Shown one piece after another: positions 1 to 12,044 of a stretch of DNA of 64,000 nt. The DNA comes from Lineus longissimus (Eukaryota > Nemertea > Pilidiophora > Heteronemertea > Lineidae). Under the pieces are notes generated by a model. It ran no database searches and was not told the origin of the DNA. It saw nothing but the letters and a program-made list of their open reading frames with translations. The translations under genes and the position numbers were made by a program. The DNA is taken from positions 2,363,501 to 2,427,500 of the forward strand of contig NC_088310.1 in NCBI RefSeq assembly GCF_910592395.1, given 5' to 3'. The stretch's first letter is position 1. The number at the start of each line of letters is the position of its first letter.

Positions 1-316
1 TGACAACATCGGTGGGTATCCACCGCCCCCCTGATTCTACGTCGATTATACATAACGTAGAAGTGTTTTCCTGTAAAACCTTTCTATCTGCCGCCCCGTC
101 CCGACGAAAGAGCCCACGACATTGTTTTTGCGTAAGTTTTTTCAATTTGGCATTGAATCGTAAGTTTTCGTTGGAAACTACAGTGAATCTATTATCAGCT
201 TTGTCAATGCAGGAGTGTGAACAAAAGTTTTACTCATTGTCTTCTATTGACAGGATTCGAGTCTTTGCTCGCCTTTTCTGTCCTCAGTTAAATTTTTTCA
301 CGGATTTTTTATACAG

Positions 317-2127
317 ATGTGGTGTGGCTATGTCAAATGCGATATATCAGCCATCAAAAAATGGACATCCGGCGTCAAAAAATTTGATAAGCTCTGCACG
401 GAGGAGGACTTCTCCTGCTTCCCGTTGGACGGCATGGACTGTCTGACAAAGACCTGCGATCTTAACTACGGACTTTGCAGGCCAAATAAAGACCCCACTT
501 GTAACCCATTCAGTGGCCCCAACACCATTGACTGTGCCAGGCTAATAGTCAAGTTGGATCCAGCGAAAATGGAGATGAAGGTACACTTGAATTGAACGAT
601 TTTAGTTTGATATCCAGATTTCAGCATCTTTTTGTAACTCTCTGTAACCTAGGTGCCGAAATGGTTTATTTTGAACGAAGATGCCGATATACATGTAGTT
701 AGGTTGCCAAGTTGGATGATTTTGGGTGGTCAGGGTGGTTGAGTCGCCAAAATGGTTGGAGTTTCCAAAACTGTTTCCTTCCAAATGAAGAATGCATTTT
801 CTGACTTAATCTTTTACAATTTCTTCTAAAATTACAGGGAATAACAATCGATGTATTTTGCGGCCACCTGCGAGCCCTAAAGGTAGTGAAACAGTATGCA
901 AATGACACCTACCTCGCCCTCAGGTGTGAGGTTGATAAGATGAAGACGTCTAACGATCACATAACCCTTGCTCTCTCGATGGTAAGCGATCTATTGAAAA
1001 ATGTATTCAACAAATTCGTAGCAAGTTCGCTTTAAACCACAAAAGGTTGATATACATGTATACGATATTAAACGTGTACGGTTGTACTAAGTTCGTAATG
1101 ATATCCGGCAGGTTTTGTGACCCTTAGAATAGCTATGAACGATGATGAAGCAAACTTCACAATTTGAGACAAACGTTTGTAAAAGAAACACATCTTCGAG
1201 CATCCAAATGTCGACGTTGTCTACCAAATTAAACTTTCCTGCTTTCACGTATTTCATCCTCCAGGAAAGTGAGAAGAATACAGGCTTCGGTCTCATAGCG
1301 ATGGCAGTTCTTTCAGACTACTTGAAGGCACTGGCCAAGAATGATACCTCCGATCTACTTGCTGGCATAGTGGAGAGTGGATTCCAGGCCTCGACACAGG
1401 GAAAGCAAAGTAAGTTGACGATCGAATCCCTAATGTGCGTGTGTATTATGATATTTCTAATCAACGCCGAACTTTTTGTTAGGATTCTGAATTTCTTATA
1501 GTTGTTTGACAAGAATGATACTAATGTTGTCCGAAACCCCAGTCCGAAATCAACACGATTCTGTACGTAGCAACCGTTTGGCTTGTTGCAGGAAATTGGT
1601 ATTTAAGGTCGCGTCCTGAAATAATGGTCTCCTCTTTCTCTCCCTTAGTTCAGACGTATCTCTACCCCGTCATCTCCGTTTGTGGAGCGATAGTGGTCAT
1701 ATTTATCGTGGTTGGGATAATGAGCTACCGTCAGAGGCGCGCCTTGAAGCGGCAGCGGGATCGATTGGATGCACCAAGACAGCGCCTTGCCTCACGGATG
1801 CGGTCCCTGAGTTGGCAGAGCGAGAACACGCCCGAGGGAGCATTCGAAAATCCTATGTTCGGGAACTTGGATGAAGACCCGGGAATATCCTATTTGGATG
1901 ATAGTTTCGCGGGGCTGCAGAAGGAGTCCGACACTGACGACTTCCGGCGGATTTCCTTTACAGAGAGCAGTGCTTATGTTACGGGGCTTGCGCAGAGCTT
2001 GAAGCTTGGTGACCCCCTTGATATTGAGGCTGAGGGGGATGGTTTCAACAAGGCTGTTGACCAAGAACGCAATCCCGGTGATGGCAAGGAACTTGTGGTA
2101 AATGAAATCCCTGAAGCCAATTGCTGA
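317..2127 (+). CDS. Unrecognised single-pass membrane protein, 5'-partial
   Basis: Four exons join in consistent phase: 317-580, 838-981, 1265-1409 and 1649-2127, with an acceptor directly before 317 and GT-AG borders. The model starts at an acceptor, so earlier exons, including any signal peptide, are probably outside the window; the ATG at 317 need not be the start. The first exon is cysteine-rich (C-x4-C near its start, then about eight more Cys), and the second and third look like a helical ectodomain with NDT glycosylation sites. Exon 4 opens with one hydrophobic segment (VISVCGAIVVIFIVVGIM) followed by a basic stop-transfer stretch and an acidic, Ser-rich cytoplasmic tail of about 115 residues. 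I do not recognise the family. Membrane location is inferred from hydrophobicity only. Confidence 0.7.
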
Positions 2128-2354
2128 GAGTTAACTTTTGGTTCTTCTCCTTCAGTATATTCTATCATGGACCGTGTATATAGGAGGTTTTATTGGATAG
2201 AAGTCTGCCCTTGAGAATGTTAGTCAGATTATTGGCGTAAGATATCGAAGGCAACATGATAATTGGCCTTGTGACACCTCCCTAACTACAAAATTGGGTG
2301 CGGGGAGAGGGCTTCCATCAGTCATTCATGCCACAGTTATTATGGCTTGGTTAA

Positions 2355-2360
2355 AATAAA
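2355..2360 (+). other. Polyadenylation signal of the membrane-protein gene
   Basis: AATAAA about 230 nt after the stop codon of the gene ending at 2127. It is the first canonical signal downstream. Confidence 0.5.
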
Positions 2361-3666
2361 CGCCTATCAGCCTTGAGATGGTGCTCATTAAGAATGTGCT
2401 ATATTTATAAAAATTATCTGTATATTTGTATCCCAAAAATACGATTTTATGTATATCCCAAGGTGTATATCCTATATCTTTTTAAATGTGGGTTCTGAAC
2501 AAATTTATTTGACAAGACTGTATACGAATGCATTTGGCGGAGTGGAGGGTATCTGCACTATACTGATACCCAGGGATTTGATTGTATATATATTACGCAA
2601 ACAGGTTTGGGCGGAATTTAAAAATAAAGATGGCGGCTTTAATTCCAGAGCTGATGTATATGTTCAGAAACATTTTGTTGCGTTAATTTGTTTTTCATGT
2701 ACTGTTCAGGGCGTTTATCAATAATCGGAAACCGGGAAATGCCAAGAAAGTTTTAAAAATAGAAATCATTTTCAAAAGGGGTGTGCTGATTTCGAGATTG
2801 TCGGCGAATTTTGATGGTAGCCTGCCAATGGTAATCGCTATTTCGTTAGTCGAGGGAATTTTCAGATTAGATTTGTTTAAAATATTTCGCCACATATGCT
2901 GAGTTCCCTTGCTTGTTGTGATGGCGTATCTCATGATCTGTAACATATTCCCGATTAGTCTCTCCCCAGCAGTGGGCCTACATCAAAGCCACTCACTTAT
3001 GAGGAATATACATTTATGCAGAACACGCCATCGAAACCTGATGGCCAATATAGATTCGTCAGAATACAATAGGGCCGAACACATTTTCCAGAGGAACATT
3101 TTCGACTGCTACACACTTTGCACCAAACTTATAAGCAGCGACCAGCCGCGGTGAAACGGCCAATGTTGAATCAATCAATCAAATAGACGAAAACAACAAA
3201 ACAAAAAAAATCCATGACGGACTTTTTTCTCTGCCTCTATTTTCGAATCGATTTTCCCCTCATTTGGACATCTGCAGGGCGATAACTCCACTTGAAACTC
3301 CAATATGCTGTATGTTTAACCATATGATATTTTGGAAAACGAAGATTCGTAGTAGTTTGTCCAGGTTGCCGAGTATAGGCCTTGAGTTTGTCAACATGCA
3401 TGCATGGACATGGTGTAACGGGAATCGGTGTCCCCGCTATAATTTATTTCTCCCGTTCGATTACATGAGTTTAAAGGGTTAGAGTTGGGATAAAAGCGTA
3501 ACCATCATACACAAGACATATTTCTTTTATCCATATCCTTTTTTCTTTCAAGGTGCCAGGCTGGGATATTTTCTGGTTGAGACAAAATTGAACGCTCGAT
3601 GTCGAACTTACACCACAAGTACGAGTCTAGCAGAAAATCCAAATAAAGACTTCCGTAACCTTTCAG
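2361..3666. other. Intergenic, no gene seen
   Basis: No supported exon. The stretch at about 3140-3185 ends in a short GAATCAATCAATCAAAT run, which resembles the simple tail of a short retroelement, but I cannot name a family. A polypyrimidine tract and CAG at 3661-3666 form a plausible acceptor for the zinc-finger gene, so a 5' UTR exon may lie in this interval. Confidence 0.4.
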
Positions 3667-3678
3667 GACTTGCGTACA

Positions 3679-6210
3679 ATGGAACATAGTAGTGAGAGTA
3701 AGAATCGAACAGACAGTTCATTTTCTGGCCTGGAAATTATCGAGGTGAAGAGTGGTGATGCCAGTATGAATCTGTTGGACAATAACAGGGCAGGAGAAGT
3801 TAAGAAAATTGAAAAAAAAGATGCAGCGGTCCAAGTGAACTGTAGATTGATTAAAATCGCCGATTTTCCTGCCTACTGTGAAAGTGAAAGCCAGCACGGC
3901 ACAGGGCGAAAGGTTCAATCTGCTCTCTTTCTCAATGAAATGGGGTCCATTGCCAAATTTCACAAACTTTCTGGCCCAGTTTTGGTGCATGGGGATCGCA
4001 TTCGTAAACGTTCTGCCATGCTGACGTTTAGTCAGATGAGAGACCTGATGTCACAAGCTGAACACGATGCATCCGGGGATACTACCCTTGAAGTATCAGA
4101 TGATACGAATAGACATGGAGATACAGCTGTCGTTGCTAAAAATGATGATAAACATTCGAGTGTGGAGGTTCCTGCTCCGCACCAGATGTCCGGACCTTTG
4201 AAGTGCAAGTTTGATCAGTTAAAAGAACTTATGTCACAGGCAAGAGAGTTAGGTGTTATGAAAGTAGAAACTGAGGCAACAAGCAGTGACTTTGAAACTG
4301 TTCACAAGAATGAGCAAAACCGTTATGACTTCAACAGCGGTGTAAGAGTGAGTCGTGGGTGTTCATTAGGAGGTAGTATTGCAGAAGCTCTAAGGCAGTG
4401 TGAAATGGTATTGCCAGAATATAGTGGTCACTCTGTGGAAATGACAGTGCCCGATTATGGCAGTCGGGCTGGTGGTAAAGGTAGTAGTAAAACAGGTGAT
4501 ACAAGTAGCAACTCTAGTAGTAGGGCTGGTGATAGTGGTCGTGATAAACGTTATGACAAAAGTAGTGCTTTTGATGGCAATGGCAATGATGATGATGATG
4601 TCAAAGTTATTGATGGTGATGATGATGATTTCATGCCCACAACTGAAGTAGCATTGACATCTAGAAGGATGATATCATCGACTGAAGAGGAAAACGAAAA
4701 TGAGAAGAAGACAAGGAGCGATAGCCCACAATGGGTTCGACGTTCTGCCAGAGAGCGTATCAAGTGCAGCCATTGTGATAGAATGTTCACCAACCAGAAT
4801 CAGTGCCGAGCACATGAAACTGAACATGTTCTGGCGGTCGTGTCATGTGCTGCCTGCCCCATGGAGTTCCCTAACGAGGAAGAATTGATCAAGCATGCAC
4901 AGGCAGTACATCTTCAGTCTCCAAAAATAAGCCGCCTGAAGGAGGGTCCTGAAACTCGTACTTCAACAATGAAATCTCCAAGTGTGCATTCGAAAGTCCT
5001 CCAATTCAGATCAGAAACAGAGACTATGACTTCTAAAAAAGATTTAAGGCAAAGCGTCGCAAGTGGATTAAAACGTGTTAATCCAGATCAAGGTGATATG
5101 GCTGAGCAATGCCCCTCTAAGCGCGTGCTGAGGACCATGCTTAAGTGTTGTGATTGTGTTCAAGTATTTAATTCACTAGCTGACTTGGATGCTCACAGAA
5201 AGATGATGCACTTACTCCAGTCTCATGAAAAGGGCCCTAAGATTCCGATGACGACAAAAGGACAACCAGAAAAAGATCAGCTCTCAAACCTTAATTCAAA
5301 TAAACCAAATCTCCTGTCTGTCACCCCAAAGGTACAGTCTAGTAGTAGTACACCAAAGGTAGAGTCTAGTGCCCAAAAGGTACTGTCCAGTACTCCAAAA
5401 GTGCAGTTGAGTGCATTGACTGCACCACTAGTACACCCAGTTAAGCCAATGATGCAGTCAATCAAGGTAAGTACTGAGAAATCCAATGTTAAACAGAGTG
5501 GCGGGATAAAATGTTCAAAATGTTTATGGGTGTTCTTTGACAGAGAAAAGCTCCATGAGCATGAGGCAAAGGTCCATAAGATAGCTAATCCTACCAAAGA
5601 TGATGGTCGAAAGGGAAATGATGTACAAAAAGAGCAGAAGGCAGATGAAAAGTCTGACACTAGCAAAAGAAATGAAATTAGATCAGTTGGGATTGAGAAG
5701 AGGAATAAGGGCAGACAGAGAGAGGTCACACATGACAGCGACTCCACTAGTACCGATACTGACGGGGACTTGGACAACGATGCTCGGAGCTCCAGCTCAA
5801 GTGAGAAATTACCAATAAGCTCGCGTTCTAAACGAGAGATGAAACAATGTCCACACTGCCATTTGAGGATTTCATGTCCGGAGAGCCTTAAAAAGCATGT
5901 TGCTGGTCACCTGTCTGGCTACTGTTGTGGTTCCTGTGACTTCGTTTGTAAGACCGAGCGCAGCCTGAGGACTCACTTCAGGCATAAACATGGGGAACAA
6001 ACAGTTAAAAGACAAGAAACCGATGTATCAGCTGATAAAGATGATGATGAGAAAGAGGATGCAGCTTCTGCAGACGGTTCGGATGATGCATCATATAAAT
6101 CTGAGCAGCCTCGGAAGCCCACTTTGAAGGTCAGCAGAAATCTCTTCAAGAAACGACCACATAACGATTCTCCTTTAGCAACCGGTACGGACGATTCAAA
6201 CATCGAATGA
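3679..6210 (+). CDS. C2H2 zinc-finger protein, six fingers
   Basis: A single exon of 843 codons. ATG 3679 follows a likely splice acceptor at 3666; the frame is open slightly upstream but has no earlier ATG. The first 350 residues are low in predicted structure, with acidic and Ser-rich stretches and an Asp run encoded by GAT repeats near 4585. Six C-x2-C-x12-H-x3/4-H fingers follow: residues about 360 (CSHC), 387 (CAAC), 487 (CCDC), 609 (CSKC), 720 (CPHC) and 747 (CGSC). Fingers 1-2 and 5-6 are paired; 3 and 4 stand alone between long Ser/Lys linkers. No TGEKP linkers, KRAB, BTB or ZAD domain is visible. It is probably a nuclear DNA-binding factor, but no orthologue is recognised. Confidence 0.88.
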   Translation: MEHSSESKNRTDSSFSGLEIIEVKSGDASMNLLDNNRAGEVKKIEKKDAAVQVNCRLIKIADFPAYCESESQHGTGRKVQSALFLNEMGSIAKFHKLSGPVLVHGDRIRKRSAMLTFSQMRDLMSQAEHDASGDTTLEVSDDTNRHGDTAVVAKNDDKHSSVEVPAPHQMSGPLKCKFDQLKELMSQARELGVMKVETEATSSDFETVHKNEQNRYDFNSGVRVSRGCSLGGSIAEALRQCEMVLPEYSGHSVEMTVPDYGSRAGGKGSSKTGDTSSNSSSRAGDSGRDKRYDKSSAFDGNGNDDDDVKVIDGDDDDFMPTTEVALTSRRMISSTEEENENEKKTRSDSPQWVRRSARERIKCSHCDRMFTNQNQCRAHETEHVLAVVSCAACPMEFPNEEELIKHAQAVHLQSPKISRLKEGPETRTSTMKSPSVHSKVLQFRSETETMTSKKDLRQSVASGLKRVNPDQGDMAEQCPSKRVLRTMLKCCDCVQVFNSLADLDAHRKMMHLLQSHEKGPKIPMTTKGQPEKDQLSNLNSNKPNLLSVTPKVQSSSSTPKVESSAQKVLSSTPKVQLSALTAPLVHPVKPMMQSIKVSTEKSNVKQSGGIKCSKCLWVFFDREKLHEHEAKVHKIANPTKDDGRKGNDVQKEQKADEKSDTSKRNEIRSVGIEKRNKGRQREVTHDSDSTSTDTDGDLDNDARSSSSSEKLPISSRSKREMKQCPHCHLRISCPESLKKHVAGHLSGYCCGSCDFVCKTERSLRTHFRHKHGEQTVKRQETDVSADKDDDEKEDAASADGSDDASYKSEQPRKPTLKVSRNLFKKRPHNDSPLATGTDDSNIE

Positions 6211-6606
6211 CGTCACTGTCATCAGTTAAGAGGTCTTTTGTCTTTGAGACGTGATCGTCATCATCATCATCATCATGAAACTGCCCTCGTCATCATCTTT
6301 GAGCATTCATTGTTGATGGTTATCATCATCACCACACTCGTTGTCGGTAAAATACTTTCCCATAATTCTCAAAAATTTTCAAACTGTGAATATCATGCGA
6401 TAATTTTATTGTGTAATGTTAGATGTACATGTATGTTACATTTCTTAAAAATTTGCATTTGAGCTCCACCATAGATCCACAAGTGGGGAGCAAAGATTTA
6501 GATCAACAATGTACATGTATGCATGGACAATACAGGTGCGATAGTGCCAAATTTACAGTACCAGAATATTGAAAGTTGTGCTTGATAGAAAAAGTTGCTT
6601 CTACTT

Positions 6607-6612
6607 AATAAA
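6607..6612 (+). other. Polyadenylation signal of the zinc-finger gene
   Basis: AATAAA about 400 nt past the stop at 6210. The 3' UTR starts with a (CAT)n run at about 6258-6275. Confidence 0.5.
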
Positions 6613-8000
6613 ACTACTGTACATCTTAAAATATCAGTTGTCCTTTCTGTCTTCTTTCCTTTGTGGTGTCATTCTCGGGTACATGTATGTAGAAAATGAC
6701 CATGATCTTCCTGGATAACTGGAGAAATTTCCACTGTTTTGACATGTTCACACTAATTTGAAGAAACTTCTGATGCCTCATTGGCCGTCTGCTTTAGTCA
6801 TCCGAGCCTCCTAAACTGGTGGTGTCCCAAAAAGGGTTGCGGTCTTTGTCCTTGGCTACTTGTCTGCCTGGTTGTGACATTGTCCTGTCACAGGAATTGC
6901 CATCTGGTTGGGTGTGATAACTTCATGATTTGGTTGTTCAACACTGTTGTCCCAGGTCTCTACACTCATATTCTAGAGACACTGGTGATGTACTTTCATA
7001 TGTACATGTGCTGGTAGGGATGAAGTTGAAGGATGTGATATACCTACGTAGATAGGTATGTGGAATTCCACAATGGTGTCTCACATGTAGGTATTGTCAA
7101 CAGTAGTAGTGAAGTTTCGCTATTCCGTTCCGGGACCCGACTCGCCGAGGATTAGACTTTTTCACTCGTCATATGTCATCAATTGATGGGTAGCTTTTCC
7201 CGTTCTCATGTACCATGTGCACGTCATGAACGTCGGAAAACAGCCGGACTGTTCCCGACTGGAAGAGCTTCTGTCTCATTGTACTCTTGAATACAAGGCT
7301 CGAAGCCAACCATGTCAAGTAGTTAATTATATATATCTCAAGAAGAATTTGGACCTAGTCCAAGTCATGTACATGGGACAACCTGTACTACCTCTGTGCG
7401 GTTGTGACATTGTCCCAAATCAGGTTGCTCAGTCACCCAGTTACAGCTTTGGAATGCCACAAAGTTGTACCATGTCTTCTGACTAGTACATATATTCTGT
7501 CTCTTGTCAAGGTGTGACTTACCCTTTCGTAATTGCGTTCGTATACAGTACATTTTGTGCTTCAGTCCGGTTGTGACATTGGTTCAAATACGACTTAAAA
7601 CGATAATGTATCATTAAAATAGTTTATTTACACTTACCAGCCTAAAATCTCTACACTATTTATACAAGTACCTTTTTCTACAAAAAGTCACTAAGTGGGC
7701 TACAATATTTACTCTCGTACGTGAACTACGGGGACATATTTCGTCAGTCTCAGATCCCTTCTAGAATAGCACCTCGTGCAAGAGATGTGACGCAAGACGA
7801 CATATTGAATTATAGTGGGACTGAGTTGGCTAAGTTGGCTCTTTTCTGACGTTCGCCAGACAACTATGAGATATCATATTTGCCGGTTGATTCCACAGCC
7901 GGTGCACACAGACGGAGAGCTCCATTCGCCGTGTAAATAGGCTGACAGGTTTCGCAATCCTTACGAAGAGCTACGAACGACGAAGTAAGAAGTATGTAAA
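6613..8000. other. Intergenic with a recurring 13-mer
   Basis: No supported gene. The word GGTTGTGACATTG occurs three times, at about 6870, 7399 and 7567, each in different flanking sequence. The open frames here are short and have no recognisable domain. Confidence 0.4.
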
Positions 8001-8005
8001 TGCAC

Positions 8006-8011
8006 TTTATT
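8006..8011 (-). other. Polyadenylation signal of the lectin/CUB receptor gene
   Basis: AATAAA on the minus strand, about 286 nt after the stop at 8297. Confidence 0.45.
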
Positions 8012-8296
8012 GACGACGTCTTTTGAAAAATTCCCCGATTCCTCTCACAACTATTGCAGAAGATGATTTACGATTTTCGCGTAAATGAATTTACACAGGA
8101 CTTGAGGAGTCGATAGACCTTCGTAGTTCGTAGTTTGTCGTCCGTATAGGGCTTGCGAAACCTGCCTATTATTGACCGAGCACGAAAAGTGAATTCTGAA
8201 CAGACAACATTGTAAGCAGGAAAAGAATTTGTTGTCCGTTTCGATTTGTTCCCCGTGTGATGTATGTGTTGGAAAAAACACAAAGTTTTAGCGACA

Positions 8297-11200
8297 TTAA
8301 AGAGTATAAGTCACCCGTTGCATCCGGGGAAGACCAGATACTTTTCTCTCTCTGTCTTGTCTTTTCTGGTTCCCAACGTACAGCGGCATCTGTCCACCAG
8401 GAGCGCTGCCCATGATTTGAGGTACGAGTCCCCCGGGTGCATTTCCCTTGTAGACTGGCAACTCCGGGTCAGGGATCAAACTCTGCTGAAGCAGGAACCG
8501 CACCTGACCAAGAGAAGCACTGTCAAGAGTCTGCGGGTACCCGACCCCAGGATTGCGATGAAGGGAATTCGCGTAGGCTGGAGACGTCCTAAAACTGACG
8601 TCAGAACGAACGCTATGAAGTCGAGGGTACAGATAGCCTCGGTGATAAACTGCGCGAATGTCATCAGTTAGTGCCCAGGAAACCTTATCTTTTGCATAAC
8701 TATTTTTTCTTTGTTTCCCGTTGACTTTTATCCATTTTTCTTTCTTTGTTGGCGTTCTTTGCCGAATGTCGTCTGCTGGGTTGTTGTCCGGCCTCGTTTT
8801 TATGAACGCGCAACATGATTTATTATCGTCATTTCGGTGTCTCCTGGAAAAACAGATGAAAATTATGTTAATGTTCGACATCCTGATCATATGATATCGA
8901 ATAATGTGATTGGCGTTCGCGTTCGCATTCGCGGTCATCATTTCCGTTACATCATAAGACACCTTATAATCTCAACATGTACTGGAAGCGATTCCTATCC
9001 TGCATATGATAAATGAGGGTAAAAGATCGAAATCGAAAACCAAAACACACAATGAGGTTATGCAAACCGGCGTGTTTAATCAGGCTTAACTTGTCTTGTT
9101 TATCTCTGTTTAGCACGAGATAAACGTGACAAGTTAACTCACCAACACCAGAGCAGGCAGACAAGGAATACTGTCAATACGACACATCCGCCGCCAAGAC
9201 CAAGGCCCAGTGCAATAACTGAAAGAAATATGTGTATCAACCTCTTACAAAGTATGTAGCCAAGTCGAAGTGCGAAGACAAAATTCTGTAACTGTTATGA
9301 GAAGCGAAATACAATAATATCAAATAAGACCTAAATGGACGATCGCCTGCGCCTTAGATGTAAACTTCTGAAGACAGATAATGTAAGTTTTATGCGGATG
9401 CCATAAAGATTAAGATGGTGTGACGTCACATATAGCGTTCTGACAATTCGTGTGGCGTCACTTGCACCTTTTTGTTTTTCGCTTATACATGTACATGTAC
9501 ATGTATATCCGTGACTATTTTCCGCACAGTGAGTTGCATGGCCATAAAAGCTACATATTATTCATGATCTATTCATGAAAGCTTACCTCTTCCTTGATTT
9601 TCCTCCGGTAGTTCTCGTCTCTCACGTTTCTCCTTTCTATATTTTCCGTGCGGGATGAAATTTCTCGACATTGTGCATTTCAATCTCAACTTTGTTTCAA
9701 CATCATCCGAAGAGTCATTTCCTGCAAGACAGAAATATTAGCTACATACCACATACACATACATGTATATACATATATATTTAGTTGATTATACTACATA
9801 TCTTTTGAGACGGAGGATTGATTTTTTGAGTATACAATAATTTTTGCCAATCAGAAGCCATCACTTCGGTTTCTTCGGCCACTGCCTTGAGATTTTAACC
9901 AATCAGATGAGATGATAAGCCTTTTGATAAGTTTTGCCATTTGGTAGTGGTCAATACCTATTTCAAAGTGAATAAAGACGTAGCAATTCGTCTTATATTC
10001 TTAACCTACCTGGACCATGTAATTTCAGCTGAAACATCTGTCGTCTACTCGTCATCTTCATCACCAAATCCACTCGGTCTTCCAACGTCTTGAATCTGTT
10101 GTAGCCGTATTTTGTCTTGGTACATTCTGTAATATCCTCGCCCCCAAATCTCGTGCGTTCATTATCGCACATGTTAAAAGTCTCTGGACTGTAGTTGATT
10201 ATGTCCATCTGGTGTCGTCCCGGGGTGAGGTTGGTAACGGTACATCTGCAGTGCATATCGTCGCGTTTGGATGGCTTGCTATTCGTCAGGAAAACTGTGT
10301 TTGATCGTATCAATAGTTTCTGGTGTCTTTTGGTGCAAACATCGGTAAAATGAGATTCTGAAACAAAACGAAAAAAAAATTTGAGACCCGCGATCTAACG
10401 AGTATGCTACTGATCTCCCTAAATCATTGCTTCGATCATCCATTCAGTTGAAGTAAAAAGTGGGAGGGGTTTTAAGGTTTGCTTACCTGGGACACAAGTA
10501 TAAGTGACGTGAAGATAATTCGTCAGAGTCTTGCACTTGGAAAGGAATATTGCACTGGTGAGCACTTCACAGGAGTCTTTCCCATTACAGTCCAGGACAA
10601 ACATTGCATTGGCGAGGTCATCTGCGTGCTCTTCCTTCTCTTGACAGTCGTCTGCTTTGGAAGTCGTCTGCTGTTGGACGCCACAGATCCCGGGGACATA
10701 AAAGTGCTTGACGTCATTGACTACGATTCTGTATCTTGTCGGTCGAATGTTCATGTAATCGCAAGATAGATGGACTTTCTGGGAGTCGGTAAGACAAGTT
10801 GAGATTTCGTGATGAACTGAAAAGACAAGAAGAAGACGGAGTGTGAATTAATAAGAATAAATAAGCATCAACCAACCGTTGAAAAGTACGTGATATGCTG
10901 AAGTCCACTCCGGTCACAGTGGGTCTGGCCTTGTCCATTTCCCTCGCGCAATCGGTATTCAAATTGGACGAGCAAAAAGTAACATGTGCGATTTTGTTTG
11001 ACTGGAGTGTGGCGTAAAATGGTCAACATGAGCTTGTGGCTGTAATATGACAAGGGCAACCCTTCTTGTGTGCATTTCTACTACCAGTAAACTCTTTTTT
11101 GTGGACCACCCGATAGGTTACATGTGGGAGGCTTATCACCGCCAGCTCGGATCGATAGCACAAAAGCAATTGCGGGGAGATTTCACGACCTCATCGTGAG

Positions 11201-12044
11201 AGGTCAATTTTCCGGTTTTAACTTTATAAGCAAATCTAATAGCCAATACCGTACCCCGCCGAGAACACGTGGCCAAACGTATATAACACCAGAAAACGTA
11301 CTGTTGATAAAACGTATAGCTTTCCCTCAGCAGGGGTGTTTATAAATTAAATTTTATAATGTTAGATAAAAATGTTTCCGATGGTCGTACCAGACTGTAA
11401 ATATGATAGTTTATACCTTTTTTTGGCAAGTTACGTGATCCAGGTCACCACCTGGATGACTAACAAATCATGGCTTAATTTCTTTGGGATTGAAAAAGTT
11501 CCCTGCAAAACACCCATTTTGTTGGAAAGATTCCCGTTTCAATGAACCTTGTGTGAAATAGAGCGACTTTCACACAAGCTTCAGATCGCCATGATGTTGA
11601 ATTCGTTTGAAAATTTTGTCATCCAACCGAAGTCCGCGATAAAGTGACGCGTAGTACTCAACTGATAAGTTTCATAGTTGAGTGGATTCAGGCTTGGTCA
11701 TCTACTTTTCACCCGCATGACCAAGCGACAACTTGGAACGCATTACAAGACGGAAAACATACTGCTGTTTTAAGAAATACTGAAAGGTAATAATGGCCCA
11801 GAACATGCGTTTGCATTTGTGTTCAAGAGGCGAAAATAAGGATGAAAAACAAACATTTTCACTCTCGAGCTTTCAGACCGGAGAAAATCATATATTTTGC
11901 ATATACGATGTTTCCGTGAGGCCTTTTTCTCGCTAATCAGAACTACTTACATATGTCATTCTTGGCTCCAGCTGAAGGCTCTGTTATCCAAATCAGAACC
12001 ATGACGAAATCACACAACAAGATAGACAGCTTTTGAAAATCCAT
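8297..12044 (-). CDS. Type I membrane protein with rhamnose-lectin-like and CUB-like domains
   Basis: Six exons join in phase on the minus strand: 12044-11951, 10816-10487, 10357-10010, 9721-9587, 9218-9143 and 8843-8297, giving 509 residues. Exon 1 encodes a signal peptide (hydrophobic LSILLCDFVMVLIWI). Exon 2 encodes a domain ending CNGKDSC, then a spaced Cys and YLHVTYTC, the hallmark end of the SUEL/rhamnose-binding lectin fold; the usual YGR start is not clear. Exon 3 resembles a degenerate CUB domain, and exon 4 is a basic stalk. Exon 5 is one membrane segment (ALGLGLGGGCVVLTVFLVCLLW), and exon 6 is a cytoplasmic tail of about 180 residues with several Tyr (YHRGYLYPRL). Each ectodomain sits on its own phase 1 exon, as is typical of shuffled modules. 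It is likely a cell-surface recognition receptor; the ligand is unknown. Confidence 0.8.

Noticed and set aside
4457-4651. Hydrophobic Val/Met-rich frame inside the zinc-finger gene
   Set aside because: Frame-shifted shadow of the Asp-coding GAT repeats.
10868-11059. Possible extra exon between exons 1 and 2 of the lectin/CUB gene
   Set aside because: No matching splice sites, and exons 1 and 2 already join in correct phase without it.
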